Under the pieces are notes generated by a model that saw only the letters and a list, made by a program, of their open reading frames with translations, was not told where the DNA came from and did no database searches. Below, piece by piece: positions 12,075 to 23,391 of a stretch of DNA of 64,000 nt (position 1 is its first letter; every line of letters starts with the position of its first letter). The DNA lies in NCBI GenBank assembly GCA_025174535.1, contig JALBUN010000001.1:496001-560000 (forward strand), given 5' to 3'. A program made the position numbers and the translations under genes. The stretch is from Cantharellus purpuraceus. Its lineage: Eukaryota > Basidiomycota > Agaricomycetes > Cantharellales > Hydnaceae.

Positions 12075-12619
12075 TGTTATGACTATATTCATTAACACCC
12101 AGATTGTTATGACTATATTCCTTAACGCCCAGATCCCCATCCAATCCACTCAGATCCCTGCGCATATGAAATCTATACTCCATTGGGAACCACCACGTCT
12201 CCATTTACCTGTCCGATTGTCACTGCCAATTCCGCCCATCCGTCTCTGGTTCCGATTGATGCATCAGCATCACTATAGGAACCCAGACATCTGTCCCCGT
12301 CAGACTTGGACATACTCATGTAAGGCCGTCGGCCTCGGAGACCCATCACCAGAGTAATTATTATTAGATTTCAAATATGTATTTAAGTTGCCTGACTGGG
12401 GACTTCATTCCCCAGTTCGAATATCGAATCACGCCTAGTTCCTAAGTCTGATCCTAACTCTCTAAGTTGTACTCCGCCTCCGAAATCTCAGACACCAGTA
12501 TTAGTGAGGGCGCAGCACATAAGCTGAAGCCAAGTCCGTTCTGACCCCCACGACATGCTCCAACTCCGACCCGACCTCCAACCCAATCTCCGACCCCCAA
12601 CCAGACCTAGTGCGTAACA
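12075..12619 (+). mobile_element. family-1 copy A 3' LTR
   Basis: TGTTATGACT begins at 12075 and again at 12105, a 30-bp duplication of the LTR start, and the LTR ends GCGTAACA at 12619. A purine-rich stretch (AAATGGAGAGATA) just upstream would be the polypurine tract. The TATA-like TATTTAAG at 12380 and CAGTTCGAATAT at 12413 mark the likely promoter and RNA start. Confidence 0.8.
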
Positions 12620-12767
12620 CAGATCCCCATCTGATCCACTCAGATCCCTGTGCACATGAAATCTATACTCCATTTGGAAACCATCACATCGCACCCCAAT
12701 TCCCACTCTGACTCTGACCATCACTCCAACCCAATCTCCAACCCCCAATCAGACTTAGTGCGTAACA
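12620..12767 (+). mobile_element. second, internally deleted family-1 LTR in tandem
   Basis: CAGATCCCCATC to GTAACA repeats the first about 90 and last about 60 bases of the LTR, without the first 25 bases and the middle. It sits directly behind the complete 3' LTR. This suggests an older LTR at the same site or unequal recombination. It is followed by family-2 RNase H sequence on the minus strand. Confidence 0.65.
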
Positions 12768-13815
12768 GTCTAGGAGACAGGTTCTTTTGGGTCTTGAAGT
12801 ATTCGAGACCCTTGTGGTCAGTTACCAGGACGAACTTTCGTCCTAGTAGCTTATCTTCCCATTTCATTAGGGCTTCAAGCATGGCTATAGTCTCATGCTT
12901 GTGAGTCTTATAGTGCTGTTGCATGGCACTAAATTTCTTGGATAGGAATCCGGCAGGCCAACAGGTCTGCCAATCTTTTCCTTGTCCATAGATGGCTCTG
13001 ACTCCAGTCTTGGAGCCATCAGTAATAACCTAAATAGTATTGGGGTTATTGACATCAATGGGCTTCAATATTGGAGCCCTACATGCTAGGAGCTTGATGC
13101 TTTTGAAGCATTTCTCCAGCAGTGGCATCCATAAGAATGGACAATTATTATGAGCACAACCCGATAAAGGGGTTGTGTATGCAGTTATATCTGGCATATA
13201 GTGTGCCAGATACTGCACTAGTCCAAGAAAATGTTGGACTTTGTGGTACAACCTAGGTCATCTCCACTCTCATATTTGCTGCATTTTATCAGCATCTGCA
13301 TGCATGCCTTGGTCATCTATTAGGTGACCAAGGCAATCCATACTTGTTGAGTATAGATTGATCTTATCCTTGCTCAGGAACATATGTGCTTTCCTGAGCT
13401 CGGTGAACACCATCTCTAGGTGGTGTTCATGCTCTCATACAATATGTCATCCAGATATACATGGACAAATCTTCCAATATATTCTTGGAAGGTGGCGGTC
13501 ATGAGCCACTGAAATGTCAAGGGGGCATTACAGTCCCCTTGCTGCATGACAACTGATGAATGTCACCAAGATGGTTGCAAATGCTGTCTTGGGTATATCC
13601 ATCAGTCTGACACATATCTGTTCATATGCCTCAGACATATCAAGTTTAGATCGATATGTACAGTGGACAACATCGTGTCTGATGTTGTCCTGATCAGGGA
13701 AGGGCGTTATGTCCTTCACTGTATTGTCATTCTGTTCACACAAGTTGAACACAGTGTGGAGCTTCTCATTTTTCTTGGGAATGCATAGCATTGGTACAGC
13801 CTGTCAGTGTATGGG
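12768..13815 (-). pseudogene. family-2 RT and RNase H (minus strand)
   Basis: This reads on the minus strand as RT (REQNDN-like, DMSEAY, Y-D-D region near 13450) followed by connection (VQHFLGLVQYLAHYMP) and RNase H (HKHETIAMLEAL, VTDHKGLEYF). It matches 60545-61613 of the copy near the window end. It is broken by frameshifts. The piece between its RNase H end and the integrase at 4932 (about 410 bp in the other copy) is missing, so the family-1 copy A insertion was accompanied by a deletion. Confidence 0.8.
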
Positions 13816-14013
13816 AACCACCTTTTCCCTATCAAATTCCATTTGTGCAGCACCAATGTGCTATACTTTGCTTTTCCATTCCTAAATATCAGCATATATT
13901 TGGTGCTTGTACCTGGAATGGACTTATTCAAATATTCTCTAATTTTTCATATTTTTTCAGGAATATTCCATGCAGAACTTGGCCCAGAATGATTTATTTC
14001 TGCTGTGCTACAG

Positions 14014-14890
14014 TTGTGGACCCATAGGTGCCCACAAACCTTCACACAGCCGGCTATCCACCTTTGGACCAGGCATTCGGCCTGAATTCAAGCTCAGATG
14101 TCTCTGATCAATAAATATTCTGTAACTTGACAACCACAGCCTCTCAGGGCACTATTTTCCATGCAGATCATCACCTGAGATGTGGCTATCCATGGCTGTC
14201 CAAACCAGTGCAGAAAACAGGGTGGACACCTTTCTTTTTGCCTGATCAGTGCCTAGTTCAGGGATCAGATCAGGTGATTGCCTTGGAATATTCTACCCCT
14301 TTCCATAACATTCTAGCTGTTTCCTTCTATTATTAGATAGAACATTCCAGAACCATTATTCAGCTCCTGATCAGTGTTAGTGCTGTGATCAGAACCTGTG
14401 ATTGGCTTGGAATATTCTACCCCTTTCTTCCACCTTCCACAACCTTCCAGTAGTTTCCATCTATTAATAGGTAGAATATTCCAGAAGCATTAGTCAGCCC
14501 CTGTAAATACAATATATAAGGAGGTCATTCTGCCTCTGAAATGGTAACATATTCTACCACTTCTACCCATTTTCTGCACACCAGTGTGACTAGAGTGACA
14601 TACAGTGTCATCCTCTATCTCAGTAACTGTTAATTACCAGTTCAAGGATCTTTTACAGTTGTGTAACTGTACTTGATTGCACTTGAAGTAGTGATATTCC
14701 TGCTTTGGGCGTGAGTGTAGCATCTGCCTCACGTGACTATGAATCTACAGGGTGAGATTGTCTGTCGATAGTCCTGCCATTAGTGCTCTTGTTTAAGTAA
14801 CTAGTGTGTACTGCCTTTACAGAGCATTAGAAACTTGAACTCGTGTGAAGCAGTTGCTAGACTACTTCACACATCGCTGTTACCTGCTTC
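14014..14890 (+). mobile_element. LTR-4-like sequence with internal duplication
   Basis: This is non-coding. It has a TATA box (ATATATAAGG near 14512) and an end (GTTACCTGCTTC) that recurs inverted at 40604-40665, where a terminal A completes a CA end. A 125-bp tandem duplication is visible: 14264-14385 resembles 14389-14510 (both with TTGGAATATTCTACCCC). The left boundary is uncertain. The 170 bp before it (13816-14013) are unassigned. Family-1 copy B starts directly at its right end. Confidence 0.45.
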
Positions 14891-15399
14891 TGTTATGACT
14901 ATATTCATTAATGCCCAGATCCCCATCCGATCCACTCAGATCCCCGCGCATATGAAATCTATACTCCATTTGGAAACCGCCACATCTCCATTTACCTGTC
15001 CGATTGTCACCGCCAATTCCACCCATCCGTCTCCGGTTCTGATTGATGCATCAGCATCACCATAGGAACCCAGACATCTGTCCCCGTCGGACTCGGACAT
15101 ACTCATGTAAGGCCGTCGGCCTCGGAGACCCATCACCAGAGTAATTATTATTAGATTTCAAATATGTATTTAAGTTGCCCGACTGGGGACTTCATTCCCC
15201 AGTTCGAATCATGCCTAGTTCCTAAGTCCAATCCTAACTCTCTAAGTCGCACTCCGTCTCCAAAATCTCGGACACCAGTATTAGTGAGGGCGCAGCATAT
15301 AAGCTGAAGCCAAGTCCGTTCTGACCCCCACGACATGCTCCGACTCCAACCCAACCTCCAACCCAATCTCCAACCACCAATCGGACCTAGTGCGTAACA
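14891..15399 (+). mobile_element. family-1 copy B 5' LTR
   Basis: TGTTATGACT to GTGCGTAACA, collinear with the copy A LTRs and richer in CpG, so younger or less decayed. A small deletion has removed part of the CAGTTCGAATAT site in this copy. The primer binding site GTATATTCAAACTGCC follows at 15400-15415. No 3' LTR is left for this copy: the element ends at 23391. Confidence 0.85.
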
Positions 15400-15728
15400 G
15401 TATATTCAAACTGCCATACTCACTCCTACCAATGCCACCATCCACCGCCAATTCCAAACGCGCACAAACTGTCGAGGTGCCCGCTCCCAGCACCATCCCC
15501 GAGGTCATTGAAGAACCGACGGACCACATAGAGGCCGTCAATGAAGAAGACAACACCCCGCCCTCTCCAAATCTGGCGCAATCCATCTCCCTGCTCACTA
15601 GCAGCATCTGTAACCCACAAGCCCCTAAGTCCCGGACCAAGGTCTGAGAACCAGACCCATTCGATGGTTCCAATCCACACAAGCTCCAGCCGTTCTTGGT
15701 GCAATGCCGGCTGAATTTCCGCGACCAC

Positions 15729-17154
15729 TGACGAGCCAGGACGCATTGAGGACACATATCGAACCACTCTGACAGTCCAACTCCGCCAGCATCTTTTCAT
15801 ATCAACCTTTAAATAGCGCCGCAACTCCCTCTCCACCTCAGTCTCTAATTCTAGCCATCGATCGTCACTTGTGTTTCATCACCATCGATCATTATCAGCT
15901 TCAATTCACACCGATCCTTTCATCATCATTCACATGGCTTCCAATTCTATTCCCCTCTCCAACATCTCTTCTAATAATATGTCACACTGGTCTCTGGACA
16001 CAGAGGACTATCAAAAATACGCTGAGCTCTATGGACATGTTAAGCCACCTCCACGTGTCAAAATACTTCCAAAACTCTTTCAACATCCAAGATCCCCACC
16101 ATGTCTCTCTTATGCCATTGGCGATCCCATATTCTTTTACAATTCCATTGAACCATATACATTCCTCGGCATTTCGCCTCTATATCGTAACACGGATAGA
16201 CGAGTTGAACGTGAGGTAGAATTTCAGTCGCCATCGCCGACCTATCCTCCCACTTCAATCTGACTCAGGTTATATCGTGTCAGGCAAAGGGACCGAATAC
16301 CCTTGGAACAGGATACCATATGGAGACGTATCACTAAGACAATAAGGAGTATTTGTTGTGGATGCTGACTGAAGTCCTCATGTGACTCAGGGTCAATTTA
16401 CCTTCAGAGCCGTATGGAAGATGGTATTGGTGGACATTTCTATTGTTCTTTTATATGACTCACCCCTGTTTCATCTTTTAATTCATTCATACATGACTTA
16501 CTCATCCTTGTTCTATTTTTGGTTCTTTTATTACTCATCACCCCCTATTCTTACAAAGATTACCCCTATCTGTCGCTTCATTTCTCCATGATTTCTCCAT
16601 TAGTAGTTCAACTTCACATGCTTCATCAGCTGGCTTGATCAGCATTTCTTGCATCATATTGCATCATTTGCTCTTCATATTGTGTCGTTGTGCCCTGGGG
16701 ATTTGTATATAAAAGGGTGCTAGTTTTCACCTTTGGAAGGAATCAACAAGTTTTCAGCCAACACTCTAAAGTCAAAGTCCACACTCTAAGTCTACGCTCT
16801 ACGCTCTACATCACAATCCATCATCTCTACACTGAGGTAAAACACCTTGGTTCAACGATCAGATTTCCCTCTGCCACCGAGAGGTTGCTTCTCTTGAAAC
16901 CAGCTTTTGCGTACCTCCCAACCAGGCTCTGCATTGTCATCCAGTCACAGAGCACGATCAGCCATCAGGACCGACCTTTTGCTCCCATCCTCATCCAACC
17001 ACAGAGCACTATTCCACTTCCCTGTTATTAAGTGCTACCTCTACCCCTCGACCTGATTGATCTTTGGAGTGCTGAACAACTGCGTTACACACCGTCTGTT
17101 TGCTAGGACCGTTGCGTGCAGGCTTATAGGATCTATTCCTTAAGCAAACCGACA
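15729..17154 (+). mobile_element. LTR-S solo LTR inserted in family-1 gag
   Basis: It starts TGACGAGCC and ends AACCGACA, and is flanked by CCAC on both sides (15725-15728 and 17155-17158). If the ambiguous A is counted, the duplication is ACCAC. Removing it makes gag continuous, in agreement with copies A and 1b. At 1426 bp it is long for an LTR. It carries a TATA-like TTTAAATAG near 15810, an ORF (15933-16263) and a second, strong TATA box (TATATAAAAGGG near 16708). No internal element body is present. Confidence 0.85.
15933..16263 (+). CDS. hypothetical protein encoded inside LTR-S
   Basis: ORF of 109 residues from the ATG at 15933 (MASNSIPLSN); an in-frame start 62 bases earlier is also possible. 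It is preceded by a TTTAAATAG box about 120 bases upstream. The protein is Pro/Ser/Tyr-rich with motifs HVKPPPRVKILPKLFQ, PPCLSYAIGDPIFF and YTFLGISPLYRNTDRR. I do not recognise a family. The ORF is conserved in the LTR copies at 1-107 and 50200-50436, whose differences leave the frame open at the C-terminus. It has no obvious signal peptide or membrane segment. An LTR-borne accessory gene is possible, but so is a captured host exon. Confidence 0.5.
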
Positions 17155-17987
17155 CCACCCTGATGCATTCACATCTGATCAGGCGAAGGTCACCTTCACC
17201 ATGTCCTATCTCAAGGGCACCGCGCTGGACTACTTCGAGCCAGCGCTCATGGACAACTCTGATGACCCAATATGGTCAGAGGACTACTCCGACTTCATCT
17301 CCAAACTTCGGACCAATTTCAGTCCATACAATCCCAAGGCTGATGCTGAGAATGAACTCAATCGACTTTGGATGAAGGAAAATCACAAAATCACAAAATA
17401 CATTGTGAGTTTCCAGCAGCTAGCTCCGAAAGTCCAATGGGGCGACGCCGCACTCTGATGCCAATTTTACGTTGGACTCCCATCCTGCATCAAGGATGAG
17501 ATATCCCACGTCAGTAAGCTGGATACTTTGGTTACCCTTCGCAAGCTCACCCAATCCATCGACGCCCGTTATTGGGAATGACAATCCGAGGTCTCCTGCG
17601 AAAATTCGGCTAACAACAAATCGGACAAATCATCAGACAAGACCCCAAAGTCCAACAAGGGGTCCGATAAGAGGACCACCGCCAACTCAGGCCAGAAGTC
17701 AAACACTGGTAACGCTGCCGCTTCTGGTTCTGGTCAGAACAATTCCGGCACCAGCAATAAATCCAGAGCTCGCAAGAGTACTCCGGACCTCTCCACCAAG
17801 CTGGGGAAGGACAGAAAACTTACCCAGCAGGAATGCCAGCACTGCATGGACAACAACCTCTGTCTGTTCTGCAGAAAGCCTGGCCACCAAGCCAAGGATT
17901 GCAATAAGGCAACCTTGTCTGCAGCAAAGGCAAAGGGCTGCGCCGCCAACGCCACAACGGACAAGTCTGACGCAAAAGTGACAGACC

Positions 17988-17998
17988 AAAAAAAATAG
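17988..17998 (+). promoter_or_regulatory. putative gag-pol -1 frameshift site
   Basis: In the gag frame the codons are AAA AAA TAG, preceded by A, giving the slippery heptamer A AAA AAA directly before the gag stop. The pol frame (open from here through the protease) is the -1 frame. Copy A has a similar A7-TAG junction near 6544-6553. No downstream pseudoknot was worked out. Confidence 0.5.
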
Positions 17999-20900
17999 TA
18001 AGCAGTCCTATAGCCTCCGTACGGGCTGAGGGCTGTGTTGGTACTCCCCGTATGACAAACGAGGTCCACCTGAACGCATCCGCTCTTTCCCACTCCAACT
18101 CCCTTACCCTCCTCGTCTACTCTGACTCCATTCCCAATACCACTATTCAAGTGTTAATTGACTCCGGGTCTACTCACTGTTTCCTCGATTCCTCTTTTTC
18201 CGATTTACATAAACTCCATACATACATCATAACTCTGATACCACTCCGATTATTTGATGGCACTACTAATGCTGTTATTTCACGAGCTATAGATCTGTCT
18301 ATCCGTTTTTCTGTTGGAGAAATCCAGAACCTTACATTCTATGTTACTCCACTTGACTCCAGCTGTTCTGTGGTTCTCAGACATAACTGGCTCACCCGCT
18401 ACAATCTGTTGATTGACTGGGCATTGGGCCATATCACATTCTGTTCTCCAGTACAGGCTGTGTCATCCCCGACATCACCAGCAACTTTAGGTGCGAAACT
18501 ATCTTCTGCCTCCGCTGACTCCGCTCCAATAGATACTCCATCTACCCCGCCGTTTATATCACTGGTGGATGCTATGGTCTTCGCCAGACTAAGCAAACTG
18601 GATGGTTCTCACACATTCCAGGTTCACCTCTTCGATCCGATATTCCTCACTGCTCGTTCCACCCGATCAACTCCACCGGACCTAGCTATGGTTCCTAAGG
18701 AGTATCATGAGTTCGCCAACGTGTTCAGCAAGTCTAAAGCCGACTCCCTAGCAGAACACCGACCATATGATCTCAAGATTGAACTGGATGACAACTCCAC
18801 CCCTCTGCTTGGCCCTATCTACTCGCTATCCCAAAAAGAGCTACTGGCTCTCCGAACATTCATAGATGAGAACTTGGCCACGGGCTTTATCTGCCCATCC
18901 CTATCGCCCCATGGAGCCCCAGTCCTATTTGTCTGCAAAAAGGACGGATCACTCCGTCTATGTGTCGACTTCTGTGGACTCAACAAGATCACCAAGAAAG
19001 ACTGATACCCAATAGCTCGCACCGCAGACCTACTCGAGAGTCCTCGAAAGGCTAAGATCTATTCCAAAATAGATCTCCAACATGCCTACCATCTAGTCTG
19101 CATCCGAGAAGGCGACGAATGGAAAATGACTTTCTGCACATGATATGGATCTTTCAAGTGGTGCGTCATGCCCTTCGGACTAACCAATGCTCCAGCTGCC
19201 TTCCAGAGGTTCATGAATGATACCTTTGCCGACCTCCTCGATGTGACTGTCCTTGTTTACTTAGATGACATTTTGGTATATTTGGACAATGAAGAAGAAC
19301 ATCGGACACATGTCTGAGAGGTACTCCAATGTCTCCGAAAACATGGCCTCTTTTCCTGTGCTGACAAATGTGAATTCCACTCCGACTCGGTTGAATACCT
19401 AGGCTATATCCTCTCCCCGGCAGGATTGACAATGCCTGATGACAAAATCAAAGCCATACAGGAATGGCCAGAACCCCGGAAAGTCAAGGACGTACAGTCC
19501 TTCCTAGGGTTCGCCAACTTCTACCGCCGCTTCATTCACGGCTACTCTGATATCACTGTTCTGCTCACCCAACTCACTAGGAAGGGTATCCAATGGAATT
19601 TCACTGACAAATGTAGACAGAGCTTTGAGACCTTGAAGAAGGCCTTTACTTCTGCTCCGATACTGACTCATTGGGTTCCAGACGTTCCTATCCTATTAGA
19701 GACTGATGCCTCTGACTATGCACTTGCCACGATCCTGTCCATCATCTCTCCAGACAACGGACAAGTCCACCCGATCGCTTTTCACTCACATACATTTACG
19801 CCCCCCGAACTGAACTATGACGTCCATGACAAAGAGCTCCTTGCCATATATGAAGCCTTCCGGATATGGAGACACTACCTCGAAGGCCCCTCTGATCCGG
19901 TGGACGTCATAATGGACCACAAGAACTTGGAATACTTCTCCACAATGAAACTGCTCACCCGGAGACAAGTCCGATGGTCCGAATACCTATCTCAGTTCAA
20001 TCTCATTATCCGTTTCCATCCTGGTTGACTCAGAGCAAAGCCTGACGCGTTAACTAGATGCTGGGACGTCTACCCTAAAGAGGGGAATAGCGACTATGCC
20101 ACTGTAAACCCACACAACTTTCATTATGTGTTCACTAACGAGCAGCTGGCATCGTCCCTACGAGCATCCACCCTCATGACTCCCACTCTCCGAGCTGTCA
20201 CCATTATGGATATCAACCAACTCCGCTCCAACATCCACTCATCACTCCGATCTGATCCTGTTGCAGTTGAACACTTGGACAACCCTTCCGATCCGAAATG
20301 GTCACTTGATCCCAAAGGACACCTCTGACACAACAACCGGATATACGTCCCCGACGCCAACAGTCTCCGACTCCGAGTTTTGCAGTATTATCATGATCAC
20401 CCGATCTCGGGCCATTTCGGGCAAAATCGCACACAAGGATTAATCCGACGAGACTATGTATGGCCAAAAATGCGGGAATACATTCAAAACTACTGTAACT
20501 CCTGCACCACGTGTATGCGCTCAAAATCGCAAAGGCACAAACCCTACGGAACACTTAAGCAACTTCTGGTCCCAGAGCAACCATGGAACTCCATCTCCAT
20601 GGATTTCATAGAGAAGCTCCCCCCATCGCTCGGATATGACACCATACTCGTAATTGTCGACAGGTTCACTAAACAGTCACTATTCATTCCGACGCACGAT
20701 ACCATCACCTCCGCCTCACTAGCTAAGTTGTTTGTTCTCCACATATTCTCTAAACACGGAGTCCCATCGCATGTCACATCTGATCAGGGCTCGGAGTTCG
20801 TGTCCTCCTTCTTCCGCACACTAGGAAAGGCTCTCGACATGAAACTTCACTTCATCTCCAGTTACCATCCAGAAGGAGACGGACAAACAGAACGAATGAA

Positions 20901-21678
20901 TCAGTCCCTGGAACAATATCTCCGAGTCTATTGTAACTATCAACAAGACAACTGGGCTGATCTACTTCCGATAGCAGAGTTTGCCTACAACAATGCTCCA
21001 AACGCGACTACTGGCATCTCTCCGTTCTTTGCCAATAAAGGCTATCATCTGAACATCTCCGTCCACCCTGAGAAGGAACTCGCCTCCCCCAAAGCCCGCC
21101 AATTCGTAACCAACCTCAATCAACTACACCAACATCTCCGAGAGACCATCTCCGATGCCCAGAAACAATATCAAGTCTCCGCAGACCAACGCCGCATTCC
21201 GGCTCCGGACCTGCAAATCAGAGACAAAGTATTCGTTAAGGCCGAACACTTTCAGACCACCCGCCCATCGAAGAAACTCTCCGAGAAATACTTAGGTCCT
21301 TATGAGGTCATTGCTCGTGCAGGCAGCAGGTCCTTCACCCTCCGCCTCCCAGACCACTTCCAAGCAGTTCATCTGGTCTTCCATATATCAATGCTCGAAC
21401 CCGCTACTACGAACGAGATCTCCGGTTGCACGCAACCTCCACCTCCCCTGATCATCATCGAAGGAGACAATGAATATGAGATATCTGAGATCCTGGACTT
21501 GAAGATCGACCGTCAATACAAGTGCAAGCTCCAGTACTTAGTCAAATGGACTGGATATGAAGGCACCGACGAAGAGTCCTCATGGATCTCCACGTCCGAA
21601 CTCGATCACGCATCCGAATCCGTCTCTGACTTTCACTCCGCTTACCCAGACAAACTTGGCCCTCTTATAAATCCTTAA
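17995..21678 (+). pseudogene. family-1 copy B pol (PR-RT-RH-IN-chromodomain)
   Basis: Nearly complete Ty3/gypsy chromovirus pol. Protease has IDSGSTHCF near 18155 followed by a second half with VVLRHNWL. RT has [25 protein letters not shown] and YLDDILVY near 19259. RNase H has ETDASDYALA, KELLAIYEAF and DHKNLEYF. Integrase has an HHCC domain (HDHPISGHFG, CNSCTTC), catalytic D (MDFIEK), D (TSDQGSEF) and E (DGQTERMNQSLE). The chromodomain is 21474-21660 (YEISEILDLK, YLVKWTGYE). The last 432 codons (20380-21678) are open. Stops at 19003, 19141, 19315 and 20026, all TGA at places where CGA is likely or, at 20026, seen in copy A, silence the rest. Confidence 0.9.
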
Positions 21679-21829
21679 GTCCCATTACTAATGCTGGTTC
21701 TATTATTTCGCATCATCATTTTATTACAAGTCACAAGGGAAATTACCAGCCTAAAATACTCCGAAGGAATATCACTCCAACTCATTTTTCTCTGCTCCGA
21801 AACTTATAATCATTTTCATTTTTTTACTT

Positions 21830-23391
21830 TTATACATCGCGTTTCCTTTTTCCCTTCCCCTTATCTACCTCAGGCTCCGTCTCTGACTCATCATCACTCT
21901 CTACATCCAACACCCAATCTTTTTCATCTCCCATGTCCGAATCCTCATCCAAAGGGGCCATGAACTTCCGCAACCAACGTAACTCGGCCATCTGCTGACC
22001 CTCCAGAACCTCCTTCCATTTCATCGTCTTCACCAAGTCCACTAGCAACCCCTCTGTCTGCTGGAGGTGCTCCAACTGAAGGTTAACCAGCTGGATAAGC
22101 TGGCCCATGGTACTATTGGGCGCAGAGACACGCCCCGTACCTGCACCGGTTGTTGCCCCTTCTAATCCGACACCACTACCCCTGGCTGCCACAGCACCTG
22201 TCTCTGTCTGCCGCTTTTTGGTCAGATGACCTTCCAATTCTTTCTCTGCCCCTCCTTGTACCACTAGTCGGGGCTTGACGCTCCAACTCCGGGGATTGAA
22301 CTTTCCATTGATCCTACACCCTCCTTTCTGACCCTGACAACGATCGCAGGACCGAAGGCGGCAAGTTGGGCTGGTAGGCCACACGCACTCCACGCCTGCA
22401 TCACGACATAAGTTGCAAGTTACACCGGGTCCACCAAATGGCTCCGTTGGAGCCAGAGCCTTGGGCGGTCTGCCCCTTCTCGCTGCGACCTCCAAGCGTT
22501 CCCTCTCCTCCTCCTTGTCCTGCTGTTCTGCTGCCGCCTTCTCCATCTCGCGCTTGCAAAGCTGGATCGCCGACCTTGCGACACGCAGCTCCTTCTTACA
22601 GGTTGCCAACACGCGACTCTCCGCCTTGCACCATATGACCCTCCGGTCCACCTCTCACTTCTCCGTATCAGCACTCGGGTACGCCTTCAATGAAAAGACC
22701 GTGACGTTGAGATTCTTCTTAGTGGTCGCAGCATAGAGCTCCGTTCTTTTGTGAGCCTCGACCACAGCTACCCAAGCCATCTCCTCGTAAGAATTTGAAG
22801 TTGGATCCGGCTCCGCATCCGTCCCAACATCCACACCCACCTCGGGCTCCGCATTTACGTCAAGCTCCATATTGGCATTGGGATCCGCCTCCACCTCTGC
22901 CCTCTCTGTCTCCGCTGCATCATCTTCCTCAGCTGCACCCAACTCAAATAATGGCCATGCCTGCGGACGTAACAGCGAGTCCTCTGCAGTGACAGTTTTC
23001 AGACAAGTTGTCTCCGTCCATGTAATGGAGATGATGGCGACTTCAGGGGTCCCTGGCCATATCGGCACACTCAGACTTCCTGGACTGGTCGCCCCTACCC
23101 CGGTCACCTCCTCCTCTACCTCCATGGCGGCTTCCAGCTCGTGCACCTGCTCCTCCACTTCCTTCAGTCTCGCAGCCTCCATTGTGGCCACAAGTTCCTT
23201 GACCCTGCGGGCCCTCTCAGCCTTCGCTTCCTCCTCTTTCCTTCTCCGTTCCGTCTTCGCTGCCTCTTTCCGCCTCTGCTCTTCCTCCTCCTTCCGTCTC
23301 CGTTCCGCCTCCTCCTCCCCCTTCCGTCTCTGTTCTGCCTCCTCCTCCTCCTTCCATCTCCGTTCCGCCTCCTCCTCCTTCCATCTCTGTT
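21830..23391 (-). pseudogene. family-1 copy B antisense ORF with Zn2Cys6-like cluster
   Basis: Minus strand, tail-to-tail with pol, 151 bp between the stops. One frame runs about 520 codons with a single internal TGA at 22652-22654; the N-terminal start is lost because the element is cut at 23391. Order: Glu/Arg coiled coil (23391-23190), hydrophobic and acidic middle (SLSVPIWPGTPEVAIISITW, DPNANMELDVNAEP), CKKELRVARSAIQLCKRE helix, GRPPKAL basic motif, then the Cys region CNLCRDAGVEC-X12-CDRCQGQKGGC near 22410-22310. Next come a leucine-rich coil (QLVNLQLEHLQ) and an acidic tail ending KGKGKRKRDV. The Cys spacing fits fungal Zn2Cys6 clusters, so a DNA-binding or regulatory role is plausible. 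No known family was recognised. Confidence 0.7.

Larger units (their letters stand above)
15432..17998 (+). pseudogene. family-1 copy B gag, split by a solo LTR
   Basis: Gag in two parts, 15432-15728 and 17155-17998, separated by LTR-S. The N-terminal part is acidic (PEVIEEPTDHIEAVNEED). The core follows (QPFLVQCRLNFRDH, then YLKGTALDYFEPAL, WSEDYSDFISKLRTNF), then a Lys/Ser/Asn-rich linker and a zinc knuckle (CLFCRKPGHQAKDC near 17868). In-frame stops near 15646, 17456 and 17579 interrupt it. The frame ends in an eight-A run followed by TAG (17988-17998), and pol continues in the -1 frame. Confidence 0.85.

Noticed and set aside
4933..12767. Copy A as a clean nested insertion with target duplication
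   Set aside because: Left flank TGTAC and right flank GTCTA differ, about 410 bp of family 2 are missing, and a second partial LTR is present, so the borders were rearranged.
4933..23391. Classical RIP as cause of decay
   Set aside because: The visible changes are mainly at CpG, not CpA, and the long copies remain easily readable; methylation-linked decay is the simpler explanation.
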